Origin: Methanofollis formosanus
Lineage (GTDB): Archaea > Halobacteriota > Methanomicrobia > Methanomicrobiales > Methanofollaceae
Length of the DNA stretch: 64,000 bases
Assembly: GCF_019633745.1 (NCBI RefSeq)
Contig: NZ_CP037968.1
Span: 434,001 to 498,000 of the forward strand
Reading direction: 5' to 3'
Part shown: positions 9,460 to 18,959 of the stretch, piece by piece
How positions within the stretch are numbered: position 1 is the first letter of the stretch
Layout of the letters: each line of letters starts with the position of its first letter
Made by a program: the position numbers and the translations under genes
The notes under the pieces: generated by a model
Told to the model about the DNA's origin: nothing
Databases searched by the model: none
The model's input: only the letters and a program-made list of their open reading frames with translations

Positions 9460-10212
9460 TTGAAGGTGAACTTCGGGGGCTTTGTCCCGCTCAGCACAGT
9501 GGACTGGAGAGGAAAGGCCGTCTGCACGGTCTTTCTGCGCGGCTGTCCGGTACGGTGTCATTACTGCCAGAACACCGCGATCCTCGAAGGAAAAGACGAG
9601 CGGGAGATCGAAGAGGTGCTCGGAATGGTCCGCGAGTCCACTCTCCTCGTCACCGGCGTCGTCTTCTCTGGCGGCGAGGCGACGATGCAGAAGGAGGCCC
9701 TCCTCGCCCTGGCCGCCGGTGCGAAGAAGATGGACCTCGGCGTCGGCCTCCAGACCAACGGCGTCTATCCGGGAACCATCCGGGCCCTCCTCGAAAACGG
9801 CCTCGTCGACCACATCGCCCTCGACGTCAAGACCACCTGGCGCCGGTACAACAACCTCCTCAAACAGGACTTCAAGGAGCGCGTGCAGGAGTCGCTCGAA
9901 CTCTGCACCGAGGCATACCGTCGGGGCGCCCTTCCTGAGTTCGAGGTGGTGGTCACGACCTTCAGGGGATGCGAGGACGAGATCCGGTATATCGCACAGG
10001 ACGCGAAAGGCGTCGACTTCGTCCTCCAGCAGGGCGTCATCGCCGGCGTCGCCCCCCTCACCTTCACCGAACTTGCGGCCATCGCCGACGGCCTGGGCCG
10101 AACCGTGAAGATCAGGACGCGAGAGGACGGCGAGGTCGTCTACGAGGGCAGACGGATCGTCAGAGCAGAGAGCATTGATGTCAGCAGGATCGAGCAGGAG
10201 CACGTGAGATGA
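9460..10212 (+). CDS. Radical SAM activating-type protein (NrdG/PflA-like)
   Basis: A 250-residue radical SAM protein of the anaerobic ribonucleotide reductase or glycyl-radical activase group. The cluster motif is GCPVRCHYCQN (Cys-x3-Cys-x2-Cys near residues 30-37), followed by VFSGGEATMQ (the SAM-binding GGE) and VDHIALDVKTTW. The family N-terminus KVNFGGFVPLSTVDWRG supports the TTG start at 9460; a GTG two codons later is the alternative. GGTGAT (9451-9456) serves as ribosome binding site, and a TATAAAA lies near 9421. No glycyl-radical enzyme is adjacent, so the target is not visible. First gene of an operon: its stop overlaps the next start (ATGA). Confidence 0.85.
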   Translation: MKVNFGGFVPLSTVDWRGKAVCTVFLRGCPVRCHYCQNTAILEGKDEREIEEVLGMVRESTLLVTGVVFSGGEATMQKEALLALAAGAKKMDLGVGLQTNGVYPGTIRALLENGLVDHIALDVKTTWRRYNNLLKQDFKERVQESLELCTEAYRRGALPEFEVVVTTFRGCEDEIRYIAQDAKGVDFVLQQGVIAGVAPLTFTELAAIADGLGRTVKIRTREDGEVVYEGRRIVRAESIDVSRIEQEHVR

Positions 10213-10757
10213 AGGTCATCGGGATCGTCGGGATGCCGGCGAGCGGAAAAGGAGAGTTCTCAAAGATCGCAGAGGCCAGGGGCATCCCGGTCGTGGTGAT
10301 GGGCGACGTGATCAGGGCCGCCGTCGTCGAGGCCGGACTTGAGATGACCGACGCCAACATGGGGAAGGTCTCCTCGGACCTCCGCGCGGAACACGGCATG
10401 GGGGCGATCGCCCTCAAGAGCATCCCCTTCGTCGAGGAACAGGACGCACCCGTCGTGATCATCGACGGGATCCGTGGGAGCGCGGAAGTCGAGATCTTCA
10501 GGGAACACTTCCCCACTTTTCTCCTCGTCGCCGTCACGGCCTCGTTCGAGACGAGGTTCGGGCGCCTGAAGAACCGGGGCCGCGCCGACGACGTCGACTC
10601 TGCCGAAGCCCTCCGTGCACGCGACGAGCGCGAACTCGGGTGGGGCCTGGGCGAGGCAATGACCATGGCCGATGTCGAGATCGCAAACGAGGGCGGCATG
10701 GAAGAATACGCAGCAAAGGTCGCCAGACTTATCGGGGCGATGGAGGGATGCCGGTGA
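10209..10757 (+). CDS. UPF0200 P-loop kinase-like protein
   Basis: A 182-residue P-loop NTPase of the UPF0200 family (dephospho-CoA kinase/adenylate kinase-like fold). GIVGMPASGKGEF at residues 5-17 is the Walker A loop with the family-specific GMPASGKGE. VVIIDGIRGSAEVEIF (about 78-93) gives the Walker B and downstream Arg, and RLKNRGRADD is the lid. The substrate is not established for the family. It overlaps the radical SAM gene by 4 nt and the TIM-barrel gene by about 4 nt, so the three are translationally coupled. Confidence 0.85.
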   Translation: MKVIGIVGMPASGKGEFSKIAEARGIPVVVMGDVIRAAVVEAGLEMTDANMGKVSSDLRAEHGMGAIALKSIPFVEEQDAPVVIIDGIRGSAEVEIFREHFPTFLLVAVTASFETRFGRLKNRGRADDVDSAEALRARDERELGWGLGEAMTMADVEIANEGGMEEYAAKVARLIGAMEGCR

Positions 10758-11530
10758 GCGTCGTCCCCTATTTCTCCTCATCCTCGACGGTCTGGGAATC
10801 GATCGAGTGGGTCTTCGGGATCGAAGAGGTCGGGTATACCGGGTGGGAGATCTCGGCCGACGGCAACTACCGCCTCGAGAAGCCGGAGAACAAACGCGCG
10901 ATTCTCGATGTCGTCGAGAGCACGCACCTCGACGTGACCGTGCACGCGCCCTACGCCGACCTCAACCTCGCCTCCATCAACGACCCCATCTGGCGGGAGT
11001 CGGTGCGCCAGATCTGTGCATGCATCGAGCACGCCGCCGACCTCACCGACCGCGTCACCCTCCACCCGGGGTATCTCTCGCCCGCAGGCAAACTCCTGCC
11101 AGGCAAAACCTGGGCGTTGCAGAAGGAGGCGCTCCGTCTGATCGGGGCGTGCGGCGAGGAACATGGGGTGAAGGCCTGCCTTGAAAATATGATCAATATC
11201 CCCGAGTTCCTCTGCCACGACGCCGACGAACTCCTCGGGATCACCGACGGGATCGAGGGCGTCGGCGTCACCTTCGACCTGGGCCACGCCAACACGGTCA
11301 GGGCGGTCGACGGCTTCCTCAAGCAGATCGGCGCCGCCGACCATATCCACATCCACGACAATCACGGCAGTTCGGACGAGCACCTCGCCCTCGGCGACGG
11401 GATCATCGACTGGGAGAAGGTCGGGCATGCCGTCGCAGCAGGGTATCGGGGAAAGGTCGCCGTCGTCGAGGGGCGCAACCTCGAAGAGGCGGCCCGGAGC
11501 CTTGCAGTCTTCAGGAGGCGGTTCGTATAG
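10754..11530 (+). CDS. Xylose isomerase-like TIM-barrel protein
   Basis: A 258-residue AP-endonuclease-2/sugar phosphate isomerase type TIM barrel, cytoplasmic. Visible metal-site motifs include VHAPYADLNLAS (near 58-69), RVTLHPGY (near 97-104), ACLENM and TFDLGHANTV (near 175-184), then HIHDNHG and VVEGRN, all in family order. The substrate is not predictable. GTG 10754 is chosen: it lies 6-7 nt after GGAGGG (10742-10747) and overlaps the upstream stop as GTGA. The ATG at 10748 sits too close to that ribosome binding site. The RNase Z reading frame follows directly. Confidence 0.8.
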   Translation: MSVVPYFSSSSTVWESIEWVFGIEEVGYTGWEISADGNYRLEKPENKRAILDVVESTHLDVTVHAPYADLNLASINDPIWRESVRQICACIEHAADLTDRVTLHPGYLSPAGKLLPGKTWALQKEALRLIGACGEEHGVKACLENMINIPEFLCHDADELLGITDGIEGVGVTFDLGHANTVRAVDGFLKQIGAADHIHIHDNHGSSDEHLALGDGIIDWEKVGHAVAAGYRGKVAVVEGRNLEEAARSLAVFRRRFV

Positions 11531-12465
11531 CCGGCGAAACACTACAGATCTATTTCCTCGGTACCGCCGGGGCGCTTCCCACACCGAACCGCAACCCACC
11601 CTGCATCATGGTGAGGCGGGGTTCGGACACCCTCCTCTTCGACTGCGGGGAGGGTGCGCAGCAGCAGATGATGCGGGCGCGGACCGGGTTCCTGGTGGAC
11701 GCCGTCTTCATCACCCACTGGCATGCCGATCATTTCCTGGGCGTGCTCGGTCTGGTCCAGACGATGTCGTTCAACGGCAGGACCGAACCGCTCGTCATCT
11801 ACGGCCCTGAAGGCGTCCACGAATTCGTGGAGCACACCCAGCACCTCGGCAAGACCAAACTCGGGTTCGACCTCCAGCCGGTGAAACTCGGGCCCGGTTC
11901 GACGGTGCGCTACGACGGTTACCGGGTGGAGGCCTTCGCCACCTGCCACGGGATGCCGAGTCTCGGGTATGTGCTCAGGGAGGACGGAAGGCCGGGCCGG
12001 TTCAACCGGGAGAAGGCGATCGAACTCGGCGTACCCCCCGGTCCCCTCTTCGGCCGTCTCCAGCGGGGCGGCGAGGTGACGGTGGAGCGCGAGGGAGAAC
12101 AGGTGACGGTCACGCCCGACCAGATCATGGGCCGGGCGCGCCCGGGCCGGACGCTCATCTACACCGGCGACACGAGACCCCTCCACCACGGCCCGCTCGA
12201 CGGCCTGGAAGACGCCGACCTGCTTATCCACGACGCCACCTTCGACGATACCGAACGGACGCGGGCGGCCGAGGTCTACCATTCCACCTCGGGGGAGGCC
12301 GGAGAGGCGGCGGCGGCGCTGAAGGCGCACATGCTGGCCCTCGTCCATATCAGTTCGCGCTACACATCGACGGCAAACCATATACAGGATGCACGAAAGA
12401 GATTTGAAGGCGAAGTGATCGCACCACCCGACCTGACAATGGTCGAGATTCCTTTCAGAGAGTGA
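11527..12465 (+). CDS. rnz: Ribonuclease Z, apparent AUA start
   Basis: tRNA 3' processing endonuclease of the metallo-beta-lactamase fold. The zinc motif THWHADH (His 64, His 66, Asp 68, His 69 in this numbering), FDCGEGAQQQMM and LIYTGDTRPL are present. The conserved first strand QIYFLGTAGALPTPNRNPP lies upstream of the first ATG (11608), so the protein must begin earlier. No in-frame ATG, GTG or TTG exists for over 100 bp upstream. The best candidate is ATA at 11527, 8 nt after a perfect GGAGG (11514-11518) and overlapping the previous stop as ATAG. That gives 312 residues, normal for the family. Alternatives are a base error or substitution at that codon, or translation by another route. 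Confidence 0.8.
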   Translation: MAGETLQIYFLGTAGALPTPNRNPPCIMVRRGSDTLLFDCGEGAQQQMMRARTGFLVDAVFITHWHADHFLGVLGLVQTMSFNGRTEPLVIYGPEGVHEFVEHTQHLGKTKLGFDLQPVKLGPGSTVRYDGYRVEAFATCHGMPSLGYVLREDGRPGRFNREKAIELGVPPGPLFGRLQRGGEVTVEREGEQVTVTPDQIMGRARPGRTLIYTGDTRPLHHGPLDGLEDADLLIHDATFDDTERTRAAEVYHSTSGEAGEAAAALKAHMLALVHISSRYTSTANHIQDARKRFEGEVIAPPDLTMVEIPFRE

Positions 12466-12486
12466 TGACAATGGCGGAGGGCGAAG

Positions 12487-13686
12487 ATGAGTGCGGGAAA
12501 CGGACTGGGGCGCGAGCAGCGCCTCTTCCTGACGGGCCTTCTGGCACTCCTGGTCAGCACAGCCATCGCCGTCGTCGCCGGATCGTACCTCTCCTCGATC
12601 CGTGAGACCCTCGCCCTCATCCCGGGCCTGCTCGTCCTCGTCCCCCCGACGATCAATATGCGCGGCAGCATCTCCGGGGTGCTCGCCTCCCGTCTCTCCT
12701 CCTCGATGCACCTGGGCGAGTTCGCCCCCGACTGCCGGGGCGGCGTCCTCACCGAGAATCTGCACGCGGCGTTCATCCTCACGGTCGCCACCGCCCTTGC
12801 CCTCGGGTTCATTGCAAAGCTTGCAGCCTGGGCATTCGGGATCGAGGTGATCGCGGCCGGCGATCTTGTTCTCATCTCGGTGATCGCCGGGATCCTCTCA
12901 GGCCTCATCGTGATGGGCTTCACGGTCCTGGTCTCCGTCCTCTCGTACCGGCGCGGGGTGGATATGGACATGATCGCCGCGCCGGCGGTGACGACCCTCG
13001 GCGACCTGGTCACCATCCCGGTGCTGGCCGTCACGGCGGTGACGGTCACCGCTCTTCCCATGGGATGGAGGATGACCCTCCTCGCCGGTGTCCTCGTCAT
13101 CGCCGCGGGTGCGTCGGTGTACTCATGGATGCACGGGGCGCGGGCCAGAGATATTGTCTCTGAGATCCTGCCCCTCCTGGTCGGGCTCTCGGTCCTCGGC
13201 ACCGTCGCCGGCGTCACCTATACGATGGACCTCGACCGCCTCGTCGCCGTCGGGGCGCTGCTCATTCTCATCCCGCCCTTCGCCGGGATCTGCGGATCGA
13301 TCGGGGGGATCCTCTGCTCGCGCCTCGGCACCTGGATGCACCTCGGCCTCATCGAGCCGTCGATCCGCCCCTCCCGCGCCGTGGGGGTGCAGTTCGTCCA
13401 GAGTTACCTCTTCACCTTCCTCCTCCTCCCGCTGATGGCCGCCCTCGCCCACGGCGCCGCCCTCCTCCTCGGGGCGGCCTCGCCGGGCCTGCTCACCATG
13501 GTCGGGATCGCCCTCGGCGCGGGGGTCGTCGTGATGAGCATCGTCAACGGGATTGCCTACCTCACGGCCAGCATCTCGTTCAGGTACGGCTTCGACCCGG
13601 ACAACTTCGGGATCCCGGTGATCACCTCGGTGATCGACCTGCTGGGCGCGGTGGTGCTCATCTCGGTGATCAACCTGTTTCTGTGA
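12487..13686 (+). CDS. MgtE/SLC41-type divalent cation transporter
   Basis: A 399-residue integral membrane protein with two homologous halves, as in SLC41/MgtE carriers. The first half contains PGLLVLVPPTINMRGSISGV (about 48-67) and PAVTTLGDLVTIPVLA. The second half contains LIPPFAGICGSIGGIL (about 260-275) and PVITSVIDLLGAVVLI near the end. These paired G-S-I-G and D-L motifs line the ion path in the family. About ten membrane segments are visible. There is no cytosolic CBS or N domain, so regulation must come from another protein. The PhoU/TrkA-C protein at 15818 is a natural candidate. GGAGG at 12476-12480 precedes the ATG by 6 nt. Mg2+ is the likely but unproven substrate. Confidence 0.85.
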   Translation: MSAGNGLGREQRLFLTGLLALLVSTAIAVVAGSYLSSIRETLALIPGLLVLVPPTINMRGSISGVLASRLSSSMHLGEFAPDCRGGVLTENLHAAFILTVATALALGFIAKLAAWAFGIEVIAAGDLVLISVIAGILSGLIVMGFTVLVSVLSYRRGVDMDMIAAPAVTTLGDLVTIPVLAVTAVTVTALPMGWRMTLLAGVLVIAAGASVYSWMHGARARDIVSEILPLLVGLSVLGTVAGVTYTMDLDRLVAVGALLILIPPFAGICGSIGGILCSRLGTWMHLGLIEPSIRPSRAVGVQFVQSYLFTFLLLPLMAALAHGAALLLGAASPGLLTMVGIALGAGVVVMSIVNGIAYLTASISFRYGFDPDNFGIPVITSVIDLLGAVVLISVINLFL

Positions 13687-13734
13687 AGTGAACGGCTGCC
13701 CTGATCGTGCTGATGCTCGTCCCCTCCGGTCCCC

Positions 13735-15600
13735 TCGCGCGAAGATAGGTGGGGACGGTACGGAGCGATGTGCTCCCGCTGAAAAAAGATCAACTCTCTC
13801 CCGTCCGGGTTCTATCTTCGGGGTCGCGATGACGCGACGGCGTCACGATCAGATCGGCCGCCCCCTCGTCGCAGGATCTTTTCCGGCATCTCGCGAGGGG
13901 ATAGGGCAGGGGGCGGCGAGAATACGTGCCCTTCTCCTGTCCTTGATTTATCTTCGGGGTCATGATAACAGGACAAGGGTGATGATCTGATGTGCCGTCC
14001 CCTATTGCAGAACCTGTCCCGCCGTCTCGCGAGACGATGGAGCGGGGGACGGCACGGGATGGTGTGCTCCCGCTGAAAAAAGATCGGCGCTCTTCTGTCC
14101 TGGGTCTATCTTCAGGGTCATGAAAATGGGGTGGCGTGACGATCCGAATGTGCCATCCCCGATCATCGAGTCTTTCCCGTTGTCTCGCGAGAAGATAGGA
14201 CGGGAGGCGGCCGGGGCGCGTGTTCCCTCCGAAAATAGATCACCTCCTTTTCGTCCCGCTCCAATCTTCGGGGTCATGCCGACAGGGAGGCGTCGTGATC
14301 AAACCATACCGTTCCACTTCACATGATCTGTTCTGCCATTTCGCGAGAATATAGGACGGGGGACGGCAGGGGTTGGTATGCTCCCGCTGAAAAAAAGATC
14401 AACGATCTCCCGTCCGGGTTCTATCTTCGGGGTCATGACGACAGGACAGCGTACTGATCAGAATGTGCCGTCCCTTATCACCAGGTCTGTTCTGTCATCT
14501 CACAAGAAGATAGGATGGGGGACGGCACGGAGCGCGTGATCCCTCCGAAATGTGATCGGCTCTCTCCGATCCAGGTTCTATCTTCGAGGTCATGACGACA
14601 GAACAGCGTGATGATGATCCAACGTGCCGTCCCCCCATCACCGGGTCTGTTCTGTTATTTCGCGAGAAGATAGGACGGGGGACGACATCACGCGTGTTCC
14701 CTCAGAAAATAGATCAACTCTCTTGTGTCTGGGTTCTATCTTCGGGGTCATGACGACGAGAAAGGTGTGGTGATCAGAAAATGCCGTCCCCCACATCATC
14801 TGATCTGTTCTGCCGTTTCGCGCTAAGATAGAGCAGGGACGGCACAGGGTGGTGTGCTCCCGCTGAAAAAAGATCAGCCCTCTCCCGTCCTCGTTCAATC
14901 CTCGGGGTCACGACGAGGGGGAAAGCGTGATGATCCAAACATACCGTCCCCCCATCACCTGATCTGTTCTGTTATTTCGCGAAAAGATAGGACAGGGGAC
15001 GGCACGGATTGGGGTGCCTCTGCTGAAAAAAGATCAGCCCTCTCCCGTCCGGGTTCAATCCTCGGGATCACGACGAGGGGGAAAGCGTGATGATCCAAAC
15101 ATACCGTCCCCCATCACCTGATCTGTTCTGTTATTTCGCGAGAAGATAGGACGGGGAACGGCACGGGTTGGGGATGCTTCTGCTGAAAAAAGATCAGCCC
15201 TCTGCCTTCCCGGTTCTATCTTCGGGGTCGCGACAAGGGGACGGCGTGGTGATCAGGTGTGCCGTCCCCCTTCGCAGGATCTGTTCTGCCATCTCGCGAG
15301 AAGATAGAGTTGGGGACGGCACGGGGCGTTGTGCTCCTCTGCTGAATAATAATCGGCCCTCTCCCATCCTGGTTCAATCCTCGGGGTCACGATGACAGGC
15401 CGGTGTGACGATCAGACGTGCCGACCCTGTTCCTATCTTCATGCTTGGAATCGAGGGCGATGTCCCCGGTGAGGGGCTTCGTGATGGCGCGAGGATCACG
15501 ATCGTGCCGCCCCCATCGCAGAACGGTATTGCTGTCTCGCGCGAAGATAGCCGGGGGGCGGCGGCGTAGGTGATCCCGGTCCGCTGATCTGTCGTGATAA
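13735..15600 (+). repeat. Tandem intergenic repeat array A2, the longest (11-12 units of ~158 bp)
   Basis: The whole 2.1-kb gap between the cation transporter and the PhoU/TrkA-C gene is one array. The TCTCGCGAG anchor or a close variant recurs near 13735, 13890, 14024, 14184, 14340, 14498, 14659, 14817, 14977, 15137 and 15294, with a last degenerate copy near 15536. Spacing is 155-161 bp except for one 134-bp unit. The two units near 14880-15120 are almost identical, indicating recent duplication. Each unit has GTGCCGTCCCC and GGGGACGGCAC flanking the palindrome and an opposite-sense TTCTATCTTCGGGG module about 65 bp later. 15600-15817 is unique sequence with a TATA (TTAATATA, near 15774). 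Confidence 0.9.
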
Positions 15601-15817
15601 ACGGTCGGGATCGCTGGTGGGGCCTTCCCATCCCGGTCGCCACCCCGAAAGAAACCGACATCCCCTCCACCGCAAGAAGATCATGTCCTTCCCTCACCGC
15701 TGCCCGGGCTCCCCAGGCCGAGGGGTAATGGAACCCTTCGCGTACCTCATGACGGTGCGCCCAACTAGGAGTTAATATACCCTCGGGACAATATCGAAAG
15801 GGAAGACGGTACTGACC

Positions 15818-17011
15818 ATGATGGAAGTCGAATATCAGCCGACCAGCCTCAAGGATGTCCTCATCGAGATGAAGGATATCTCTGAACTGATGGTTGACCT
15901 CGCCTATTCTGCCATTCTTTTTGAAAGCCGGGACATCGCCGGCGAGGTGGGGAACCTCGAAGAGATCATGAACCGGCATGTCTACCAGGCCCGCATCTCG
16001 GCGATGCTCGGGGCGCGCAGGGTAGAGGAAGCCGAGTCGATGAGCGGGCTGCTGCAGATTGCGGAGTCGGCCGAGCGGATCTCGAACTCAGCCTCAGAGG
16101 TTGCAAAACTCATCCTCAAAGGGGCCAAGTTCCCGCAGAAACTCAGAGACGCTCTCCCCGCGGCTGAAGAGGTGACGGCGCGCGTCGAGGTCCAGAACGG
16201 CTCGGTCCTCGACGGCCAGACCCTGGGCGAGGTGAAACTCCAGAGCAGGTCCGGGATGCGCGTCATCGCGATCAGGCGGGGGAACGGATGGATCTACGAC
16301 CCGGACAAGTACTCCCGGGTCGCCGCCGGCGACATCCTCCTTGCCAAAGGACTTGAAGCCGGCATCCCCCCCTTCCGCATCATGGCCGGAGTGGTCCAGG
16401 AAGCGAAAAGAGAAGCGGCAAAGGCCGGATGCGTCGACGACCTCGATCGCGCCGTCGCCCTGATGATCGAGATGAAAAACCTCTCCGAACTCGCGGTCGG
16501 GCTTGCATACACCTCGCTCCTCTTCACCAACGAGGACGTGGCCCAGCAGGTCGTCGCCCTCGACGAGAAGATGGAGGACATGCGCTACCAGTTCGACCTC
16601 TGGGTGCTCGAGGCCGCCAAGCGCATCGAGAACGTGGAATATCTCCGCGGCCTCCTCTACCTCTCCTCCTTTGCCGAGACCATCTCGGGGGCGGCCTCCG
16701 CGATCGCCGAGGTGCTCCTCAGGGACATCGAAGTTCCGCCGGTCTTCAGGATGATCGTGCGCGAGTCCGACGAGATCATCACCCACCTCACGGTGGAAGA
16801 AGGCTCGGCCCTTTCCGGCCGGAGCCTCAAGGAGGCGTCGCTGGCGACCGTCACCGGCATGGTGGTGCTGGCGGTCAAACGCGGCGGCGAACGCTGGAAG
16901 TACCGTCCTGGCCGCGACGAACGGCTTCACGCAGGCGATCGCATCATCGCAAAAGGGAGACGAGACGGCGAAGAACGGCTTGCCTCCCTTTGTTCAGGTG
17001 AGAATACATAA
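15818..17011 (+). CDS. Duplicated PhoU/TrkA-C (RCK-C) regulatory protein
   Basis: A 397-residue cytoplasmic protein made of two copies of the same module: a PhoU-like helical domain (about 10-105 and 210-305) followed by an RCK-C/TrkA-C domain (about 115-190 and 315-385). The repeats align well: VLIEMKDISELMVDLAYSAI versus LMIEMKNLSELAVGLAYTSL, and GSVLDGQTLGEVKL versus GSALSGRSLKEASL. RCK-C domains bind small ligands and gate cation channels or carriers. With an MgtE/SLC41 carrier as upstream neighbour it is probably the regulatory partner. The array between them leaves it with its own promoter (TTAATATA near 15774). Two consecutive ATGs (15818, 15821) are possible starts. Confidence 0.85.
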   Translation: MMEVEYQPTSLKDVLIEMKDISELMVDLAYSAILFESRDIAGEVGNLEEIMNRHVYQARISAMLGARRVEEAESMSGLLQIAESAERISNSASEVAKLILKGAKFPQKLRDALPAAEEVTARVEVQNGSVLDGQTLGEVKLQSRSGMRVIAIRRGNGWIYDPDKYSRVAAGDILLAKGLEAGIPPFRIMAGVVQEAKREAAKAGCVDDLDRAVALMIEMKNLSELAVGLAYTSLLFTNEDVAQQVVALDEKMEDMRYQFDLWVLEAAKRIENVEYLRGLLYLSSFAETISGAASAIAEVLLRDIEVPPVFRMIVRESDEIITHLTVEEGSALSGRSLKEASLATVTGMVVLAVKRGGERWKYRPGRDERLHAGDRIIAKGRRDGEERLASLCSGENT

Positions 17012-17039
17012 ACACTGTACAGTCAAGTGAGTTAAGGAA

Positions 17040-18905
17040 ATGGCGAACCAGGAAGATATGATTGTGTACTCCCTCGGCCCGGGCTGCGGGCTGGAGGAGG
17101 TCGAAGAAGGCAAGGTCTACGCCGGGATCGTGCAGGGCTTTGCAAACTTCGGCACCTTTGTCCAGTTGAACGCCAGGCTCAAGGGTCTGGTCCACAAGAG
17201 CAACATCATCGGCACCCACGAGGAGAAAGAGCAGATCTTCGTGCAGGTCATCAACATCAGGAACAACGGCAACATCGACCTTGCCGAGGTCGCCCCCACC
17301 GTCTTCCGTCTGGAGACCGTGACCAGACGGGCGAAGGTGACCGGACTTGGCGAACTGGCCTCGCGGGTCGGGCGCGACGTCACCCTCGAGGCGACGGTCG
17401 CCCAGATCAAGCAGACGAGCGGGCCGACGATCTTCACCCTGGTCGACGCGACCGGGAGCGGGAACGCCGCGGCCTTTGTCGAGGCCGGCGTGCGCGCCTA
17501 CCCCGAGGTCGAACTCGGCGACTCGGTCTTTGTCGTCGGCGAGGTGATGCGGCGGCAGAACCAGCTCCAGATCGAGGTCAGCGCCATGGAAGCCCTCACC
17601 GGCGAGGACGCTCAAAGGGTCCACGACCGGATCGAGGCGGCACTCGACGCGCGCGCAGAGCCCGAAGAGATCCCGCTCCTCATCGAGAGCGAGGCGATGG
17701 AACAGCTGCGCCCTGAGATGAGAAAGGTCGCCAAGCGGATCCGGCGTGCGGTCTTCGAAGCCCAACCGATCATCCTCCGCCACCACGCCGACGCCGACGG
17801 GATCAGCGCGGCGGTCGCGGTCGAGCAGGCGGTCGTCTCTCTCATCAAGGAGGAAGGCAACGACCTGGACACGGCGTACTATCTCTTCAAGCGCTCGCCG
17901 TCGAAGGCGCCCTTCTATGAGATCGAGGACATCACCAGGGACCTCGACTTCGCCCTGAAGGACAATGTGCGGTTCGGGCAGAAGATGCCGCTGATCGTCC
18001 TGATGGACAACGGATCCACCGAAGAGGACATCCCGGCGATGAAGGTGGCCCGTGTCTACGACATCCCGATGATCGTCGTCGACCACCACCACCCGGACGC
18101 GATCGTCGACGATTACCTGGTCGCCCATGTCAACCCCTACCATGTGGGTGCCGACTTCGGGATCACGGCCGGGATGCTCGGGACCGAGGTAGCCCGGCTC
18201 ATTTTCCCGGGCGTGAGCGACCGGATCAAACACTTCCCGGCGGTCGCCGCGGTCGGCGACCGGAGCGAGGCGCCGGAGAGACAGCGCTACCTTGATCTCA
18301 TCGCCGAGGAGTACTCCGAGGACGTGTGCAAGGACATCGCCCTCGCCCTGGACTACGAGCAGTTCTGGCTCCGGTTCAACGACGGCAGGGAGATCGTCAA
18401 GGACATCCTGAATGTGGACGGCGAGCGGGACCTGCAGGACAAGTTCGTCAACCTCCTGGTCGACGAGGCGAACGCCGCCATCGAGGGCCAGATGGAAGCC
18501 TCCATGCCCCATGTCACCGAGGAGATCCTCCCGAACGGCGCTCATCTCTTCAGGATCGACGTGGAGATCTTCGCCCACCGCTTCACCTTCCCGCCCCCGG
18601 GCAAGACGTCGGGCGAGATCCACGACCGGCTCTGCAAGCAGCACCCCGGCGAACCGGTGGTCACGCTCGGGTTCGGCCCGGACTTCGCGGTGCTCCGTTC
18701 CCGCGGCGTGATGATGAACATCCCGCAGATGGTCCGGGAACTCCACGAGGAGATCCGGGGCGGCGGGATCAGCGGCGGCGGCCACCTGGTGGTCGGGTCG
18801 ATCAAGTTCGTCGAAGGGATGCGCGAGGCGGCGCTCGCCGGTCTGGTCGAGAAGATCGGACGCGTGCCGGTGGAATCGTCCCTGCCCGCACAATCCGAGG
18901 ACTGA
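17040..18905 (+). CDS. Archaeal RecJ-like DHH phosphoesterase with S1 and OB domains
   Basis: A 621-residue nuclease/phosphoesterase. Residues about 20-80 form an S1-type RNA-binding domain (GKVYAGIVQGFANFGTFVQL). Residues 95-185 form a second OB fold (VTLEATVAQIKQTSGPTIF). The DHH catalytic domain follows, with ILRHHADADGISAAVAVEQA (about 241-260), VLMDNGST and VVDHHHPDA (about 340-348). The DHHA1 domain ends in GGGISGGGHLVVGSIKF. This is the archaeal RecJ-like/GAN-related lineage, probably acting on single-stranded DNA or RNA ends in replication, repair or RNA turnover. The message is probably short-leadered: ATACATAAAC (near 17005) lies about 30 bp upstream. A hairpin with a pyrimidine tail follows the stop. 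Confidence 0.92.
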   Translation: MANQEDMIVYSLGPGCGLEEVEEGKVYAGIVQGFANFGTFVQLNARLKGLVHKSNIIGTHEEKEQIFVQVINIRNNGNIDLAEVAPTVFRLETVTRRAKVTGLGELASRVGRDVTLEATVAQIKQTSGPTIFTLVDATGSGNAAAFVEAGVRAYPEVELGDSVFVVGEVMRRQNQLQIEVSAMEALTGEDAQRVHDRIEAALDARAEPEEIPLLIESEAMEQLRPEMRKVAKRIRRAVFEAQPIILRHHADADGISAAVAVEQAVVSLIKEEGNDLDTAYYLFKRSPSKAPFYEIEDITRDLDFALKDNVRFGQKMPLIVLMDNGSTEEDIPAMKVARVYDIPMIVVDHHHPDAIVDDYLVAHVNPYHVGADFGITAGMLGTEVARLIFPGVSDRIKHFPAVAAVGDRSEAPERQRYLDLIAEEYSEDVCKDIALALDYEQFWLRFNDGREIVKDILNVDGERDLQDKFVNLLVDEANAAIEGQMEASMPHVTEEILPNGAHLFRIDVEIFAHRFTFPPPGKTSGEIHDRLCKQHPGEPVVTLGFGPDFAVLRSRGVMMNIPQMVRELHEEIRGGGISGGGHLVVGSIKFVEGMREAALAGLVEKIGRVPVESSLPAQSED

Positions 18906-18959
18906 ATAAGGCTCAGGCCCTCTTCTTCCCTCGCACGGAACAAGAGGTCGGGGTCATAC

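Noticed and set aside
13735-15600. CRISPR array
   Set aside because: The repeat unit is ~158 bp and conserved along its whole length. There are no 28-37 bp repeats with unique spacers and no cas genes.
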